Under the pieces are notes generated by a model, which was given only the letters and a program-made list of their open reading frames with translations, made no database searches and was not told the DNA's origin. From contig JAEZFD010000011.1 of the NCBI GenBank assembly GCA_023417655.1, forward strand, positions 19,862-83,861: a stretch of DNA of 64,000 bases. Direction: 5' to 3'. Made by a program: the position numbers and the translations under genes. The stretch is from Planctomycetota bacterium (GTDB taxonomy: Bacteria; Planctomycetota; Planctomycetia; Planctomycetales; Planctomycetaceae). Shown one piece after another: positions 42,652 through 51,185 of this stretch; position 1 is the first letter of the stretch, and the number at the start of each line of letters is the position of its first letter.

Positions 42652-43197
42652 CTATCCCAGATTGATCTGGCGACGCAATTCTTCGAGTTCAGCGTCAACT
42701 CGCTGCGAAGAGACTCGAGGAGAGAATGACTCGCCGACCAGCGTGCAGGATTCGGGAGAAGGGGCTTCCCCTTGCCCGCGAACTTCCAGCAGACGACGAC
42801 TTGCTTCCGCGACACGGGCCTGCAGCGCACAGAGCATCGTCTGCAGATGGTCACGGGTTCCGATCGCGGCCTGCAACTGCTGCTCCAGACCGGCAATCAG
42901 ATCTTCAACTTCGTATTTCCGTTGCAGGCAGTCACGGGCTGCGGCATCGTTCTGTTGCTTGAGAGCGTCCTGAGCACGACTTACCCAGCTATGGATTTCC
43001 TGCCGATGCTCGCCGATCTCGCCTTCGAGGCGGGAGACATTCGACATTGCCGTACGTACACAGCGCTCGGCCCCGGCCACTCCTTCCCGCATTTCCGAAA
43101 GGATCTGTTCGAGTGCGGCTTCCGTGTTGTCAGATCGCTTGAGCAACGACGTGAGGTTACAGGTGACGATATCCGTCAGTCTGCTGAAATACGCCAT
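42652..43197 (-). CDS. Short PspA/IM30-family protein
   Basis: 181 residues beginning MAYFSRLTDIVTCNLTSLLKRSDN. The amphipathic first helix and the long coiled-coil hairpin (ALEQILSEMREGVAGAE through KYEVEDLIAGLEQQLQAAIGTRDHLQTML) are those of phage-shock protein A / IM30, which coats and protects the inner membrane under stress. The family is usually about 220-230 residues; here the last helix is replaced by a short Ser/Pro-rich stretch and a final helix (RVDAELEELRRQINL). GAGGA precedes the ATG at 43197 by six to seven bases. No pspB, pspC or pspF gene is nearby, so regulation must differ from the enterobacterial operon. Confidence 0.85.
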   Translation of the reverse strand: MAYFSRLTDIVTCNLTSLLKRSDNTEAALEQILSEMREGVAGAERCVRTAMSNVSRLEGEIGEHRQEIHSWVSRAQDALKQQNDAAARDCLQRKYEVEDLIAGLEQQLQAAIGTRDHLQTMLCALQARVAEASRRLLEVRGQGEAPSPESCTLVGESFSPRVSSQRVDAELEELRRQINLG

Positions 43198-43521
43198 GAA
43201 AATCCTCATCGGTCAGGTCAGTGATGACGGAACGCCTTCCCCGATTTGGGCAACGGTCCTCCAAAAGGATTTCCGCAATGCCCTCTCAGGCTGCGATTGG
43301 CAGACATCACTTCAAACGCGTCGACGCACGGGCAGTAACACCCGTCGGTTCATCCGACAATTCTAACCGTCCGACCGCGGCGGCATAGAGTACGGCGCGA
43401 ATTCTCAGCATCGACGGTTCCACCCGCTCAGAGTCAGGGACGGTCCTGAGGCGTCGTGGATCGTCATCGGGAGCGAGATTGCCCCAGAAAATGCCGGTCA
43501 GACATTCAAATCGCTCAAAGA
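43198..43521. other. Intergenic region between two minus-strand genes
   Basis: 324 bases between pspA and aroH, presumably holding the pspA promoter. Apart from the small hairpin at the end of aroH I see nothing. Confidence 0.4.
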
Positions 43522-43531
43522 CTATTGAGCG
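43512..43531 (-). terminator. Small hairpin across the aroH stop codon
   Basis: CGCTCAA (43512-43518) pairs with TTGAGCG (43525-43531), with the aroH stop codon lying in the six-base loop. On minus it is followed by ATTTG only, so termination would be weak. Confidence 0.3.
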
Positions 43532-43893
43532 GAGGAGAGATCTTTACGCAGGGCCCGAGCATCATTCAGATAGATGTGTGTAATTTCGCTCTGGTGCTTC
43601 TCGGTGTTCACGTGCAGTAAGACGCGAATAATCCGGGGAAGACCTGTCGGAACGGCGATCTCCGAAGCACACAACAGCGGAACCTGACTCATTCCGAGTT
43701 CGCGTGCGGCTTCCGCAGGGAAGGATGCATTCAGATCAGGCGTCGTCGTAAAGATCGCCGAGACGATTTCGGAAAAGTCCGTCAACCCGTTCCTCGCAAG
43801 GACTTCCGTCAACAGCTCTCTCGTCGCAGCGAGGATCTCTGGTTGCGTATTTTCCTGACAACTTGTAGCACCGCGAATGCCACGGACGGGCAT
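43522..43893 (-). CDS. aroH: Chorismate mutase, AroH type
   Basis: 123 residues, the usual length of monofunctional AroH enzymes, which turn chorismate into prephenate for Phe and Tyr. The family phrases are VRGIRGATSCQENTQPEI near the N-terminus, IFTTTPDLNASFPAEAARELG (catalytic region), VPLLCASEIAVP and the C-terminal RVLLHVNTE and HIYLNDARALRKDL. GGGGAAG ahead of the ATG at 43893 fixes the start; the longer reading adds nine residues. It lies about 110 bases after gmd on the same strand and could be co-transcribed, but there is no pathway link. Confidence 0.95.
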   Translation of the reverse strand: MPVRGIRGATSCQENTQPEILAATRELLTEVLARNGLTDFSEIVSAIFTTTPDLNASFPAEAARELGMSQVPLLCASEIAVPTGLPRIIRVLLHVNTEKHQSEITHIYLNDARALRKDLSSAQ

Positions 43894-44003
43894 TGGACTT
43901 CCCCAAATCAGATGAATCAAAAATCAGCTTGGCAACTCTGAGTCGTGAATTACCAGATGAACAGCCCAAGAGACGGGCATTGTATTGCATTTCCAGACGC
44001 AGG

Positions 44004-45089
44004 TCATCCGTTCTGCGGAACGGAGACGGGACTTCTCGGGCGCTCGAGGTCGAGGTCGGCATCACACATAATTCGAACGAGTTCCGGAGCACCGACTTTC
44101 GCTCGCCAGCCTAAAACACGTTCCGCTTTCGCAGGATTCCCGACCAGCACATTGGTGTCATGCGGCCGATAAAACTGCGGGTCGACCTTCACTCGAACGA
44201 TCCCGTCCTGATCAACTCCGGTTTCGTCCACGCCCTGCCCATGCCATGTCAGGGACATCCCCAGATAACTGAAAACCTCGCTGCAAAACTCACGGATCGT
44301 CAGTGTCTTTCCGGTCGCAAAGATATAGTCATCAGGCTGGTCGGCCCTGAGACACATCCTCATCCCCTCGACGTACTCTCCAGCGAATCCCCAGTCTCTT
44401 CTCGCATCAAGATTTCCCAGACTCAGAGACTCTTCCAGTCCCCATCGGATCCGACAGGCTCCGCGAGTAATTTTGCGAGTGACGAACGATCTTCCCCGAC
44501 GGGGAGATTCGTGATTGAAGCAAATGGCGTTGACCGCAAACATCCCGTATTGCGAGCGATAACATCGCACCAGACTTGTCGCGAATGACTTGGCAATCCC
44601 ATACGGATTCCGCGGCGCCATTGGCGTTTCTTCCGTTTGCGGAAACTCGCGAGGTTCACCAAAAATTTCCGACGAACTGGCGAGCAGGAAACGGGACTGC
44701 GGACAGAACTCCTTCATCGCTTCCAGCAACCGCAGGGTCCCCAGTGCGATCACGTCTGTCGTCTGCTCGGCCGTCTGATAGGAGAGGTGAATATGCGACT
44801 GTGCGGCCAGATGATAAACCTCATCAGGACAGATCTGATCCATGATCCCCCGGAGTGACTGCGTGTCTCGCAGATCGTCTACTCGCAGCTGGACCCGGGG
44901 CTGACCGCCGGGTTGAGGTTGCAGCAGCGGTGCGATCCAGCTGTCTGGCCCCGGCATCTTTCGCACCAGTCCCCAGACTTCGTCACCCTGCTCCACGAGT
45001 TGCTCAGCGAGATACGAACCGTCCTGCCCTGTAATCCCGGTGATCAGGACTTTCTTTGGAGATGATGAGTCGGCCGCAGAGGACATCAT
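44004..45089 (-). CDS. gmd: GDP-mannose 4,6-dehydratase
   Basis: 361 residues. Gmd turns GDP-mannose into GDP-4-keto-6-deoxymannose, the precursor of GDP-fucose, GDP-rhamnose and GDP-perosamine. The NAD site is ITGITGQDGSYLAEQL (about 16-31). ASSSEIFGEP, the catalytic NPYGIAK, FNHESPRRGRSFVTRKIT and SLGNLDARRDWGFAGEYVEGM are all close to the Gmd consensus. Two adjacent ATG codons are possible starts. It is not in the polysaccharide operon but only 4 kb away, and 6-deoxy sugars are common in such polymers. No GDP-fucose synthase or RMD reductase is next to it, although the SDR at 39184 could be one. Confidence 0.94.
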   Translation of the reverse strand: MMSSAADSSSPKKVLITGITGQDGSYLAEQLVEQGDEVWGLVRKMPGPDSWIAPLLQPQPGGQPRVQLRVDDLRDTQSLRGIMDQICPDEVYHLAAQSHIHLSYQTAEQTTDVIALGTLRLLEAMKEFCPQSRFLLASSSEIFGEPREFPQTEETPMAPRNPYGIAKSFATSLVRCYRSQYGMFAVNAICFNHESPRRGRSFVTRKITRGACRIRWGLEESLSLGNLDARRDWGFAGEYVEGMRMCLRADQPDDYIFATGKTLTIREFCSEVFSYLGMSLTWHGQGVDETGVDQDGIVRVKVDPQFYRPHDTNVLVGNPAKAERVLGWRAKVGAPELVRIMCDADLDLERPRSPVSVPQNG

Positions 45090-45134
45090 TAACCCGAGAG
45101 CTTTCCGTTTTCAGCGTACACGTAATCAGTCCTT

Positions 45135-45899
45135 TTACTGGCAGTCGGCCCGTCCCTGCCGTTCGATCGTGGATCCTGAGAGACTGATTGTTCCATTCGC
45201 AGCCTGCTGCCGAATGGCCGCCCATTCCTCCGGACTGAACTCCCGCTTCTCCAGCGGCAACTCGAGTCGAGCGGCAATTGCTGGAATCAATAATGTCACC
45301 AGGATTTCAGCTGACAGAGAGACTCCAGTCAGATCTTCGATTCCCGGAAACTCTGGAGCCAGTTCCGACCTCTTCAGCAGGATGCTGCCATGCTGCAAAA
45401 TGGCACCCTGCCTGCGGCGCTGAGCGCTTCCGACGATTTTATGGGCGCCCGAAACGATATCGCGGGCATCCCCACGAGAAAAGCACAAAAAAGACTGATC
45501 GGCAAAAGCAGCGTCGCCCCGTAATTGGCACGGAACCTTTTGCGCGGTCAGCACGTTTATGATGGCCTCGTGTACGAGGTCATAAAGCTGAACCGGTTCG
45601 CTGGCGACAGGATGCGACGCAGGAATTACGCAAGAGTACGTAAGTTCGTGGTGGTGAAGGATTGCTCCCCCACCGGACAGCCGTCTCACACGATCTAATG
45701 AACTGAATCGTTCAGGGACACTCGAACCAGCGACCGCCTGAAAGTGCCCTAACGAGATAGTAGGTGACGACCATTCATAGAATCGAAGCGCCGACGTACC
45801 TTCTGTGCCAGCGTTCAAAAGAAACTCATCCACGGCCATATTCATCGCCCCGGAAAAGGGGGGATGAATCAGCAATCGACTGGCATTGAACGAGGACAT
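45135..45899 (-). CDS. lipM: Octanoyltransferase / lipoate-protein ligase-like protein (LipM type)
   Basis: 254 residues of the biotin/lipoate A/B ligase fold. Landmarks are NMAVDEFLL, the lipoyl-binding RRLSGGGAILHHHELTYS (about 72-89), and HKIVGSAQRRRQGAILQHGSIL with Lys154. Cys139 in SFLCFSRGDARDI sits where LipM enzymes carry the catalytic cysteine, so I favour an octanoyl-ACP:protein octanoyltransferase over an ATP-using lipoate ligase. Either way it should supply the lipoyl group of E2 subunits such as the one at 62701. It is 40 bases downstream of tmk on the same strand and 46 bases ahead of gmd. Confidence 0.8.
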   Translation of the reverse strand: MSSFNASRLLIHPPFSGAMNMAVDEFLLNAGTEGTSALRFYEWSSPTISLGHFQAVAGSSVPERFSSLDRVRRLSGGGAILHHHELTYSCVIPASHPVASEPVQLYDLVHEAIINVLTAQKVPCQLRGDAAFADQSFLCFSRGDARDIVSGAHKIVGSAQRRRQGAILQHGSILLKRSELAPEFPGIEDLTGVSLSAEILVTLLIPAIAARLELPLEKREFSPEEWAAIRQQAANGTISLSGSTIERQGRADCQ

Positions 45900-45938
45900 T
45901 GATTCAGGATCTCAAGTCGGAGTGAGAGCAGATTTGCC

Positions 45939-46619
45939 CTAGGCGATCAGGTGCTGGACCTGCTTCCAGATGTCCTCAGCGATCTCGTCAATCGACCTGA
46001 TCTGATCGTTTTGCGAGATCGAAACGATGCTCCAGCTCGGGGAGAGATTCGCGAGCGTCAGATAGAGCTGTCGAACTGATTCGAGATAAGGCACATCGGA
46101 TTCCTGCAGATCGGTCTTTCGATCTGTATAGGACCGTGGATTCTTCCGGCGAATCAACTCTTGAGAAGCCCAGGTTGCAATGTCGAGCAAGATCACCTTC
46201 TCGGGCGGAGGAAGCTGGAACAGGTTGTATTCAACGTGTTCAATCCACTTCCGCAATTCTTCCCGTTCTGCCGGGTCCGCTTTGGCTGCCTGGTGAGCGA
46301 TGTTCGAGGGGACGTACCGGTCGAGCACGACCACCTGCGCACGCCGACGAGCCTCCGCGATGACCTCTCGGGATTCAAACCGGTCACCTGCATAGAGCAG
46401 CGATACAAGGAACGGGGGGAGTTCACTGAGAGAGCCGAACTTCCCATTCAGGAATTCACCAATCCGCGCCCCGAAGAATGTGGACTGATAGCGGGGAAAA
46501 CTCAACAATTCCGAACGGATTCCAGCTTGCTCGAACCGCTGATGCAGAATCGCAGACTGCGTCCCTTTCCCAGAACCGTCGATTCCCTCAATGACGATCA
46601 ACGGCGCCAACTTATCCAC
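45939..46619 (-). CDS. tmk: Thymidylate kinase
   Basis: 226 residues. It phosphorylates dTMP to dTDP for DNA synthesis. The P-loop is VIEGIDGSGKGTQ (about 9-21). The DR motif is VLDRYVPSNIAHQ, and the LID region is RRKNPRSYTDRKTDLQE. The start is a GTG at 46619; no in-frame ATG comes before the P-loop. It lies between the STAS gene and lipM on the same strand with short gaps (53 and 39 bases), so it probably belongs to a mixed housekeeping operon. The sequence is somewhat longer than E. coli Tmk. Confidence 0.94.
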   Translation of the reverse strand: MDKLAPLIVIEGIDGSGKGTQSAILHQRFEQAGIRSELLSFPRYQSTFFGARIGEFLNGKFGSLSELPPFLVSLLYAGDRFESREVIAEARRRAQVVVLDRYVPSNIAHQAAKADPAEREELRKWIEHVEYNLFQLPPPEKVILLDIATWASQELIRRKNPRSYTDRKTDLQESDVPYLESVRQLYLTLANLSPSWSIVSISQNDQIRSIDEIAEDIWKQVQHLIA

Positions 46620-46672
46620 CAGCCATTACTCCGGATAAAGACTCAAAAACATTGCTTCTCAAACACTCGACT

Positions 46673-47041
46673 CTAATTCGCCGAAGTCTGCCTGGTGAGA
46701 GCGATCGCTTCCTCCAGATCTGCAGCGACGCAGAAATAGGTCAGCAGATGGCTGGTCTCCAGCGACTCCGCCACCGCTGGCTGCAGCGAGCAGATGACCA
46801 GCTGCCCTTGGTAACGTGTCATCCTGCGATGAAATCCAATCATTCGTCCGATTGCCGCACTGGTCATAAACCGGATCGATGAGAGATCAAGGACGATCGC
46901 CCGATGATGATGTTTTTCGATCAGGGCCGTCCAGGATTCGTCCAACTGGTCCAGGTTATCTTCTTCGCTCAACTGCTCCAGCAGCATGGTGACCACGACC
47001 AGCTGTTCTTGCTGAGTGAGTTCGAAGAAGTTCGATTTCAT
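46673..47041 (-). CDS. STAS-domain protein (anti-anti-sigma-like)
   Basis: 122 residues. The STAS fold is recognised by HHHRAIVLDLSSIRFMTSAAIGRMIGFHRRM, where the strand-loop-helix DLSSxxFMTSAAIG is the site of the usual phospho-Ser/Thr, followed by GQLVICSLQPAVAESLE. Proteins like this bind anti-sigma factors or act in partner-switching; many also sit in stressosomes. No kinase or sigma factor is adjacent. The ATG at 47041 overlaps the stop of mtaB (ATGA), so translation is coupled. The longer reading runs back into mtaB and is rejected. Confidence 0.85.
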   Translation of the reverse strand: MKSNFFELTQQEQLVVVTMLLEQLSEEDNLDQLDESWTALIEKHHHRAIVLDLSSIRFMTSAAIGRMIGFHRRMTRYQGQLVICSLQPAVAESLETSHLLTYFCVAADLEEAIALTRQTSAN

Positions 47042-48372
47042 GGCGTCTCTCGATCTGCCTGAAGACACTCTCGATGCGCCTCCGTCCCGGTGCACCGGAC
47101 CATCATTCCCAAATCAGCTGCACTGCCGGGAATCTGGACGGGCATGTAATACCGATCCGTTCCCTGCACCCAACCGGGGCGTTCCTCACACTGCCGTTCC
47201 ACCATCACATCGAGCGTATTACCGATGTGACGCTGATAGTACTTCTGGGCCAGATCCCGCTCGAGAACGGCAATTCGCTCCATGCGTGCCTTCCGGACCT
47301 GTGGAACGACCTGCTCACCAAACGTCGCCGCCGGAGTACTCCGACGAGGACTGAATGGAAACAGGTGCATCTTCATGAACTGCGCCCGCTCGCAGGTTCG
47401 CAGGGTCTCTTCGAATTCCTCATCCGTCTCACCTGGGAATCCGACGATCACGTCCGTCGAGAATGCCACGTCCGGCATGATGTCACGAATCCGATCGAGC
47501 TTGTCGATGAACTTCCCGACGCGATATCGGCGACGCATCCGCTCCAGCACGGTGTCCGAACCACTCTGCAATGCCGGGTGAAACTGGGGGCAAAGGTGCT
47601 CGCAATCTGCAGCGGCTTTAATGAAGTCGTCGTCGACTTCGTTCGCCTCGATGCTGGACAGTCGCATCCGCCAGTTGCCGGGGATCCGATCCAGTTGGCG
47701 AAACAAATGCCACAGTCGAAACGGCGGCAAGCCTGATTTCTTGCGGGTGGTATCGACTCCGTAGTGCCCGACGTGAATGCCGGAGATCACGATCTCCTGA
47801 TACCCGTTGCCAACCAGTCGTCGAACTTCCTGTTCGATGTCCTCAGGAGAACGGCTCTGAAGGCCGGGCCGAACCTGAGGAATGATGCAGTAAGTGCAGC
47901 GAAGAATGCAGCCGTCCTGCACCTTCACAAACGCTCGCTTCCGCCCCTCGAAATAACTGATGCCATTCGGGATGTCATAAACCCCCTGCCGTGCCAGCAG
48001 GTCAGGGAGTTCACGTTTGTCTGTGACAACTTCAAAGACACCCGGCAGGTTTTCAATCGCCTCTGGCTCACGGGTGGCATAGCACCCCATGACGATTGTT
48101 CGAGTCCCCGGATTCTGACGAGCCAGTTGGCGAATCAACTTCCGGGACTTCGAATCGCCTTCGCCGGTGACCGTGCAGGTGTTCACCACGCACAGGTCCG
48201 CGTTCTCTCCGTCCAGTGCTTCTCGAAAGCCGTTTCGTTCCAGTGCTTCCTTCACGAGTTGAGTTTCGTACTGATTAACTTTGCACCCGAGCGTGACCAG
48301 ACGACAGGTCCGCTCGGCCTGAAGATTGGGCTCAGGCCGCTTGATGGTCAGAGGGACGAGATCAACCGCCAT
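47038..48372 (-). CDS. mtaB: tRNA t6A37 methylthiotransferase (MtaB type)
   Basis: 444 residues. A three-domain methylthiotransferase: an N-terminal UPF0004 domain (VTLGCKVNQYETQLVKEAL, then VVNTCTVTGEGDSKSRKLIRQ and VMGCYATREPE with the three cluster cysteines); a radical-SAM domain with VQDGCILRCTYCIIPQVRPG (CxxxCxxC) and HPALQSGSDTVLERMRRRY; and a C-terminal TRAM-like part. The GCKVNQYE wording favours MtaB, which makes ms2t6A37 in tRNA, over MiaB and RimO. It is translationally coupled to the STAS gene and lies about 90 bases downstream of the LRR lipoprotein gene. Confidence 0.93.
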   Translation of the reverse strand: MAVDLVPLTIKRPEPNLQAERTCRLVTLGCKVNQYETQLVKEALERNGFREALDGENADLCVVNTCTVTGEGDSKSRKLIRQLARQNPGTRTIVMGCYATREPEAIENLPGVFEVVTDKRELPDLLARQGVYDIPNGISYFEGRKRAFVKVQDGCILRCTYCIIPQVRPGLQSRSPEDIEQEVRRLVGNGYQEIVISGIHVGHYGVDTTRKKSGLPPFRLWHLFRQLDRIPGNWRMRLSSIEANEVDDDFIKAAADCEHLCPQFHPALQSGSDTVLERMRRRYRVGKFIDKLDRIRDIMPDVAFSTDVIVGFPGETDEEFEETLRTCERAQFMKMHLFPFSPRRSTPAATFGEQVVPQVRKARMERIAVLERDLAQKYYQRHIGNTLDVMVERQCEERPGWVQGTDRYYMPVQIPGSAADLGMMVRCTGTEAHRECLQADRETP

Positions 48373-48465
48373 GGAAAAGCTTGCAACAGAATTGGGCAGG
48401 AAGGCACTTGGATGTTTCGCAGTCAGCCCGACTACTCTGAGCTGACCTGCGAAACGCGACAGGAA

Positions 48466-49827
48466 CTACTGAATCACCTTGCACTCAGGCAGGGCTTTCT
48501 TGAATTTCTCCACTCCAGCGTCGGTCACATTCGTCCGGGTGAGCGAGATCGACTTCAGTGACTTGCTCTTGGAAAGGATCTCGAGCCCGGCATCGTCGAA
48601 ACCGGTTTCAATCAGGTTGACCGATTCGAGTTTCGGCAGCTTCACAAGATGATCTGCAGAATCCGATGTCACTTCCCGGCAGCTCTCAAAATTCAGCACT
48701 TTCAGATCCGGCAATTCCGTCAGCATTGCCACACCTGAATCGTCCAGACTCCCTGTCCAAAGGTTGAGATTCTGAAGTTTCTTGAACTGCAGAACGTGCT
48801 TGAGTCCTTCATTTCCGATACGAATCTCGCTCAGATCTAGATTCGTCAGGGTCTCCTTTGCTCCCTTGAGCGAATCAAGCCCTGGGCCGTTCACAGCGGT
48901 GTCCCGGAGGATCAGATCCACCAATGGCATCTCGGCAAGTCCGACGAGCCCCTTGTCTCCGACGACGGTTCGCATCACGTTCAGCGTGCGGAGCTGCTTC
49001 AGAGTCTTCAGTTCTTCGATGCCGGGGCTGCCGACTCCACAGTCCTCAAGCGACAGTGATCGCAGTTTGGTCAGCTTGGCGACCGACTTCATTCCGCCAT
49101 CGGTGACTGAGTACGACCGCAACTTGAGGTCAACCAGTTCGCTCAGACCTTCCAGATGAACCAGCCCGGCGTCACCGACCTGCATACACCCTCGCAGGTC
49201 CAGCACCTTCAACTGCTTGAGCGGTGCCAGGTGAACGAGACCTTCATTCGTTGTCCGGGTGAAGAGCAGCAACAGGCGTTGCAGCTTTGGAATATCTTGC
49301 AGTGCCACCAGTCCAGCGTCGTCAATATTGGTGCAACGACGAAGACTCAGCTCTTCCAGCGAAGGGATGTCTTTCAGACTCTTGAGCCCTTCATTCGAAA
49401 CGGCGGAGTTCTCGAGGCTCAGCGTCTTCAGAGCAGGCAATCCAGCGAACAGAGCCATCTGGGCGTCGCCGATCGTCGCGTTTTTGCAATCCGCGGCGGT
49501 GACCAGACCTTTGGCGTCCTTCTTCATCAGGACGCCAGCTTCCTCCAGCTTCTTCACCGATTCCTCTGACTGTGCAGGCGTCGCCGGTGCATCGGCTGGC
49601 TTCGCGGCCTCTGGAGCAGGTGACGGTGCGGGCGTTGGCTCTGAGGTCGGGGCAGGCGCCGGTTTTTCAGAAGCTTTCTCTGAAGACTTCTCAGGAGCCG
49701 TTGCCTCACCGGCTGGGGCTGCGGGCTCTGGCTTCGCTGGAGTTTCGAGGGTTGGTGGACAACCTGCCATCAACGCCATCGAGAACGCCGCTGCCGACCA
49801 GGATGTCAATTTCAAAGGAGAGACCAT
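48466..49827 (-). CDS. LRR lipoprotein
   Basis: 453 residues. The N-terminus ends in the lipobox LMAGC, giving a lipid anchor. A Pro/Ala/Glu/Lys spacer of about 70 residues follows (APEKSSEKASEKPAPAP-like). The rest, from about residue 95, is a run of leucine-rich repeats of the LxxLxLxxC/TxVxDxGL type, about a dozen by eye (for example LEELSLRRCTNIDDAGLVAL). This is the same repeat class as the protein at 6153 but longer. It probably acts in protein binding at the envelope. The ATG at 49827 is taken because it gives a clean signal; the longer reading starts at a TTG. It is first on the strand ahead of mtaB. Confidence 0.88.
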   Translation of the reverse strand: MVSPLKLTSWSAAAFSMALMAGCPPTLETPAKPEPAAPAGEATAPEKSSEKASEKPAPAPTSEPTPAPSPAPEAAKPADAPATPAQSEESVKKLEEAGVLMKKDAKGLVTAADCKNATIGDAQMALFAGLPALKTLSLENSAVSNEGLKSLKDIPSLEELSLRRCTNIDDAGLVALQDIPKLQRLLLLFTRTTNEGLVHLAPLKQLKVLDLRGCMQVGDAGLVHLEGLSELVDLKLRSYSVTDGGMKSVAKLTKLRSLSLEDCGVGSPGIEELKTLKQLRTLNVMRTVVGDKGLVGLAEMPLVDLILRDTAVNGPGLDSLKGAKETLTNLDLSEIRIGNEGLKHVLQFKKLQNLNLWTGSLDDSGVAMLTELPDLKVLNFESCREVTSDSADHLVKLPKLESVNLIETGFDDAGLEILSKSKSLKSISLTRTNVTDAGVEKFKKALPECKVIQ

Positions 49828-50124
49828 GAGAGAAACTTCGCTGAATTTCCTGAAGGAAGGCGGACTCAAGCTCGTGGGACCGATGTTGACTTCGCAGAAA
49901 ACAGTCCGCAGACGACTCGGGAAGTCTGGTTGAGGAGGCGATCCTCAGATCCGCTCGGGAATTTCCGAAAACCATATCGTAACCGGCAGCGGGTGCTGAA
50001 GAAAGAAACTCTCCATACAGCCGGATGGCCACGAAACTGAACCAACACAAAACACTGCACCAGAAGCACTTACAGACACCACTGAAAGACCATCGGCGAC
50101 ATCACCGTGGTGCTTCTCTCCTCT

Positions 50125-50388
50125 TCAGCCCCGATCTGGCCGGGTGCGGTGCTGCCAGAACAGACGATCCGTTGTGATCGATTCCTGTCTCAGTGCGCAG
50201 CGGAGACAGAAGACTTCATCTCCGCGCTGGAGATAGATCTCTCCATCCACGATGAGATGGTAGTAGTCTTCTCCGGGATTTTTTGCGAAGCAATAGACCC
50301 GGTCGCCCGACCGCTGAATGTGAACCTGCCAGCTTTTGGCATCAGGGACATAGAGCCGACAATCAGGCAGGGAATCTGGAGCAGACAT
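50125..50388 (-). CDS. Small protein of unknown function
   Basis: 87 residues, Asp/Arg-rich, with two cysteines close together (FCLRCALRQ) and strand-like phrases (SWQVHIQRSGDRVYCFAK, YYHLIVDGEIYLQ). It has no signal or membrane segment and no family I recognise. It ends 53 bases before the start of the preceding membrane-protein gene's stop region and shares its strand, so the two may be one transcript. A real gene is likely from its composition, but the ribosome site is weak. Confidence 0.5.
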   Translation of the reverse strand: MSAPDSLPDCRLYVPDAKSWQVHIQRSGDRVYCFAKNPGEDYYHLIVDGEIYLQRGDEVFCLRCALRQESITTDRLFWQHRTRPDRG

Positions 50389-50441
50389 CGCCGTTACTCG
50401 CTGCAGAAAATGAAAGGCAGGCTGGCCGTCACGACGCTCTG

Positions 50442-50867
50442 TCAGAGGTCCGTCTTTTCCTGACGGCTCCGCAGCCGGTCGGCTGCTTCGCGTAACTGGG
50501 CTTCCTGCTGATGCAGACGGTTCAGTTCCGAAGACATGAACAGCTGCGTCGAAACCAGATCACCCATGGCGAGCATCCCCGTCCAGAAGGCAAGTCCCAG
50601 CACGACCATCCAGTACACCGCGAAAGTGCCTGGCGCGTCCTTCCATGGGATCAATGAATCACCCAGCGGAATCATCAGCCCGATGATGACGATCATTCCC
50701 CCAATCTGACTGCGGCGGCGATATCGGCGTCGCAAAAAGGGAAGGTCGCCTGGACGAGGTCCTGATTCAAGAGTTCGCACCCATGCCTGACGCTGGAGAT
50801 ACAGCATGGAGAGCCCGACGACCAGCAATAGGCTGCCGAAAACCAGAGCAGGAATCCGATCGTTCAT
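50442..50867 (-). CDS. Small membrane protein with C-terminal coiled coil
   Basis: 141 residues. Three membrane segments are visible: ALVFGSLLLVVGLSMLYL, GGMIVIIGLMIPLGDSLI and YWMVVLGLAFWTGMLAMGDLV. Arg-rich loops follow the first (RRRYRRRSQ). The C-terminus is an amphipathic helix (LNRLHQQEAQLREAADRLRSRQEKTDL) that looks like a short cytoplasmic coiled coil. GGAACGAG precedes the ATG at 50867. I do not recognise the family. It could interact with a partner through the coiled coil. Confidence 0.72.
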   Translation of the reverse strand: MNDRIPALVFGSLLLVVGLSMLYLQRQAWVRTLESGPRPGDLPFLRRRYRRRSQIGGMIVIIGLMIPLGDSLIPWKDAPGTFAVYWMVVLGLAFWTGMLAMGDLVSTQLFMSSELNRLHQQEAQLREAADRLRSRQEKTDL

Positions 50868-51185
50868 CTCGTTCCGTTCCGCCTGCTGGGAATACTGCAA
50901 GCTCTCATTCTGTCGTGCATCGGGACAGCTCAACCGACCCAGACTGTCATGAAACCTGAGTGGTCAATCTCCACTTCAGCCTACCTGCTCCAATACGGTT
51001 TGACGAGAGCCGCCCTCGGTTTCGGAACCGTTTCTCCCGGTTTTCTCGACACCCCCCGGAGCATCCGATTGAGTTCCGTTTCAATCCCTGCATCCCCCGT
51101 TCTGCGTGAGTGAAGTCACTTTTTCAGTGGCTCAGCAGAACAGGGATCGATTGGGCCTTTAATGACTGCGTCACCCGACGGAACT
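50868..51185. other. Intergenic region with a two-part stem-loop
   Basis: 318 bases between the small membrane protein and the large putative PPi-PEPCK gene, both on minus. It holds the hairpin at 51099-51141. No gene seen. Confidence 0.45.
51099..51141 (-). terminator. Two-part stem-loop after the large gene, possible terminator
   Basis: Outer stem GTTCTGC/GCAGAAC (51099-51105 with 51135-51141) and inner stem AGTCACT/AGTGGCT (one G-U pair) lie 45 bases past the stop at 51186. No T-run follows on minus, so it may protect the 3' end rather than terminate. Confidence 0.35.
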
